Made by a program: the position numbers and the translations under genes. This document shows positions 62,956 to 64,000 of a DNA stretch of 64,000 nucleotides, one piece after another. The notes beneath the pieces were generated by a model that did not search any database, was not told the DNA's origin, and saw only the letters and a list, made by a program, of their open reading frames with translations. The DNA is from Desulfatitalea tepidiphila (GTDB taxonomy: Bacteria > Desulfobacterota > Desulfobacteria > Desulfobacterales > Desulfosarcinaceae). The stretch lies in assembly GCF_001293685.1 (NCBI RefSeq), contig NZ_BCAG01000003.1, positions 1,550,001-1,614,000 of the forward strand, read 5' to 3'. Within the stretch, counting starts at the first letter, position 1. Each line of letters begins with the position of its first letter.

Positions 62956-64000
62956 TCATAACGCTGAAGCCTTCACTCGCTCAAAAACCCTGAAATGGGC
63001 CTCAGCCATGTATTCGATTGTGTATTTTTCTTTGGCCACATCCTGTAGCTGTCTACCCCAGTTCCGCAATTTCCAGCGATTATCCAAAACATCATCGATG
63101 AACCGTTCAACCTCCTGCTGATCACCAAAAGAAATAAAAGGCTGTCCAGCTTCCTTTGCCAGCCAGTATTCTGGACCATGGTAGCTATTATTGTCTATAA
63201 CTATACCTTTACCGTGCCTTGCAGCATTCATAACCAAAAGGCCTACGTTACCAGGACTCACTACTAAATCGGACCAGTCAAAATGGGGGTTCAAATCTTT
63301 TCCGTTTAACCTTCCAAACACTTTCAATCTTTCGTTGTTTTCCAAACCAGATGGAATCTCAAGTTTTTCCATACCAGGTCCGATTATCCTGATTCTAACA
63401 TCCGTTCTGGTTTGAGCAAGCCGAACCAAACGTTCAAGTTTTTTCCTCGGCTTAAAAGTGCCCACAAAAACAAAACGAAGCTCCTCATTTTCAGTGTTGA
63501 AGTAACCGGTCCGAAACTCATCCCTTCTAACTTCTGTATTATTAAAACTTATTGCCGAAGCACCATATTCTTTTTTTACCCGCCGGGCTACCTCTTCGCT
63601 ATAAACAAGACATCCTGCGGCCCGCTTAAATAGAAATCTTCGAATCATTACAAGAACGTTTAGTTTACTTTGTCCAAAGATTAACCCTCGCCACACCCAT
63701 CTATTCCAATATTGTTTGTTTTCTAAAAACAGAAAAAGCCTTGCCAGTTGCCGCAGGTTGATATCACAGCAAATCACGTCCCATGTTTCTTGGTTAAGCA
63801 GCTTTTTAAGGCCAAGTTGCCAGTAAAACCCGTTGCATCGCTTGGCAGGAACCTCAATGTATCTGTAACCGATCCTCATGTCCGGAGGCGCCAGCCCGGC
63901 AATTTGGCAAGGCTGAGCCGCAACAGTCAAATCGACTTTTCCGCTCAGTTCCCGGAAAAAGGATTCCCGATAATCTGGGGCGTGATCAATAATAAGTAAT
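62956..64000 (-). CDS. Glycosyltransferase, 5' end cut by window end
   Basis: The coding frame is open to the window edge. Codons before the first internal TTG read LLIIDHAPDYRESFFRELSG, a typical GT4 N-terminus, so only a few residues are missing. The core has EELRFVFVGTFKPRKKLERLV at the start of the second Rossmann domain and NVGLLVMNAARHGKGIVID near the donor site. It is probably a GT-B glycan transferase acting with the neighbouring cluster. The gene looks more AT-rich than those further left, as glycan genes often are. The heparinase-like gene follows after 81 bases. Confidence 0.82.
   Translation of the reverse strand, partial: LLIIDHAPDYRESFFRELSGKVDLTVAAQPCQIAGLAPPDMRIGYRYIEVPAKRCNGFYWQLGLKKLLNQETWDVICCDINLRQLARLFLFLENKQYWNRWVWRGLIFGQSKLNVLVMIRRFLFKRAAGCLVYSEEVARRVKKEYGASAISFNNTEVRRDEFRTGYFNTENEELRFVFVGTFKPRKKLERLVRLAQTRTDVRIRIIGPGMEKLEIPSGLENNERLKVFGRLNGKDLNPHFDWSDLVVSPGNVGLLVMNAARHGKGIVIDNNSYHGPEYWLAKEAGQPFISFGDQQEVERFIDDVLDNRWKLRNWGRQLQDVAKEKYTIEYMAEAHFRVFERVKASAL

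Noticed and set aside
1-64000. CRISPR array or insertion sequence
   Set aside because: No regularly spaced direct repeats and no transposase reading frame were found.

Overview
The window is ordinary chromosomal DNA from a Gram-negative bacterium, most likely a sulfate-reducing member of the Desulfobacterota (the former Deltaproteobacteria). That assignment is an inference. It rests on the xseA-xseB-ispA-dxs-tlyA gene order, a single-chain ADP-forming acyl-CoA synthetase, a short PfaA/PfaD-type lipid synthase locus, Wzz and outer-membrane proteins, and moderately high GC. I see no prophage, insertion sequence, rRNA operon or CRISPR array.

Layout. 1-6.3 kb: the start of guaA, a TrpF-like protein, elongation factor P, a CorC-type membrane protein, and one protein that joins the two activities of the MrfA/MrfB repair pair (helicase plus DEDD exonuclease). 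6.3-11.9 kb: a minus-strand run reading queE, queC, a glycosyltransferase, a HAD phosphatase and a DUF89/ARMT1-like protein. 12-16.8 kb: manA and a VOC protein, then an ADP-forming acyl-CoA synthetase with an enoyl-CoA hydratase. 17-20.3 kb: small regulators, namely a REC-GGDEF protein, a nucleotide-cyclase-like protein without catalytic residues, and a cysteine-rich protein. 20.3-29.2 kb: a secondary-lipid (PUFA-synthase-like) locus, with a 2157-residue KS-AT-ACP-ACP-KR-DH megasynthase and a PfaD-type enoyl reductase flanking a divergent DNA-binding protein. 29.4-38 kb: xerD, a peptidase, a thioesterase, elbB, a recC with no recB or recD beside it, a YfaZ-like porin, tRNA-Leu(UAA) and an HU/IHF protein. 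38-42.7 kb: a free-standing bacterial CULT (cereblon-like) protein, two small proteins, a spore-photoproduct-lyase-like radical SAM protein and a divergent EF-G paralogue. 42.8-48.1 kb: xseA-xseB-ispA-dxs-tlyA (nuclease and isoprenoid operon). 48.8 kb to the end: a Bax-inhibitor-1 protein, glmM, and a minus-strand surface-glycan cluster.

The glycan cluster reads as a pathway. GlmM supplies GlcN-1-P for UDP-GlcNAc. A WbpM/PglF-type 4,6-dehydratase, a DegT aminotransferase and a PglD-like acetyltransferase would make an N-acetylated amino sugar of the bacillosamine type. A PglC-type phosphoglycosyltransferase would load it on undecaprenyl phosphate. WecB, two glycosyltransferases, a Wzz-type protein and a heparinase II/III-like protein would extend, size and trim the chain. 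No flippase or polymerase is in view, so the cluster probably continues past base 64000.

Intergenic DNA carries several palindromic repeats of at least four unrelated sequence types, including two very long imperfect inverted repeats (29378-29560 and 32528-32668) and a two-copy 110-114 bp element (16840 and 53192). The most notable items are the CULT protein with the exact tri-tryptophan spacing of cereblon, the MrfA-MrfB fusion, the compact PfaA/PfaD locus with an embedded regulator, a tandem two-acetyltransferase fusion, and a catalytically dead cyclase-like protein beside a diguanylate cyclase.
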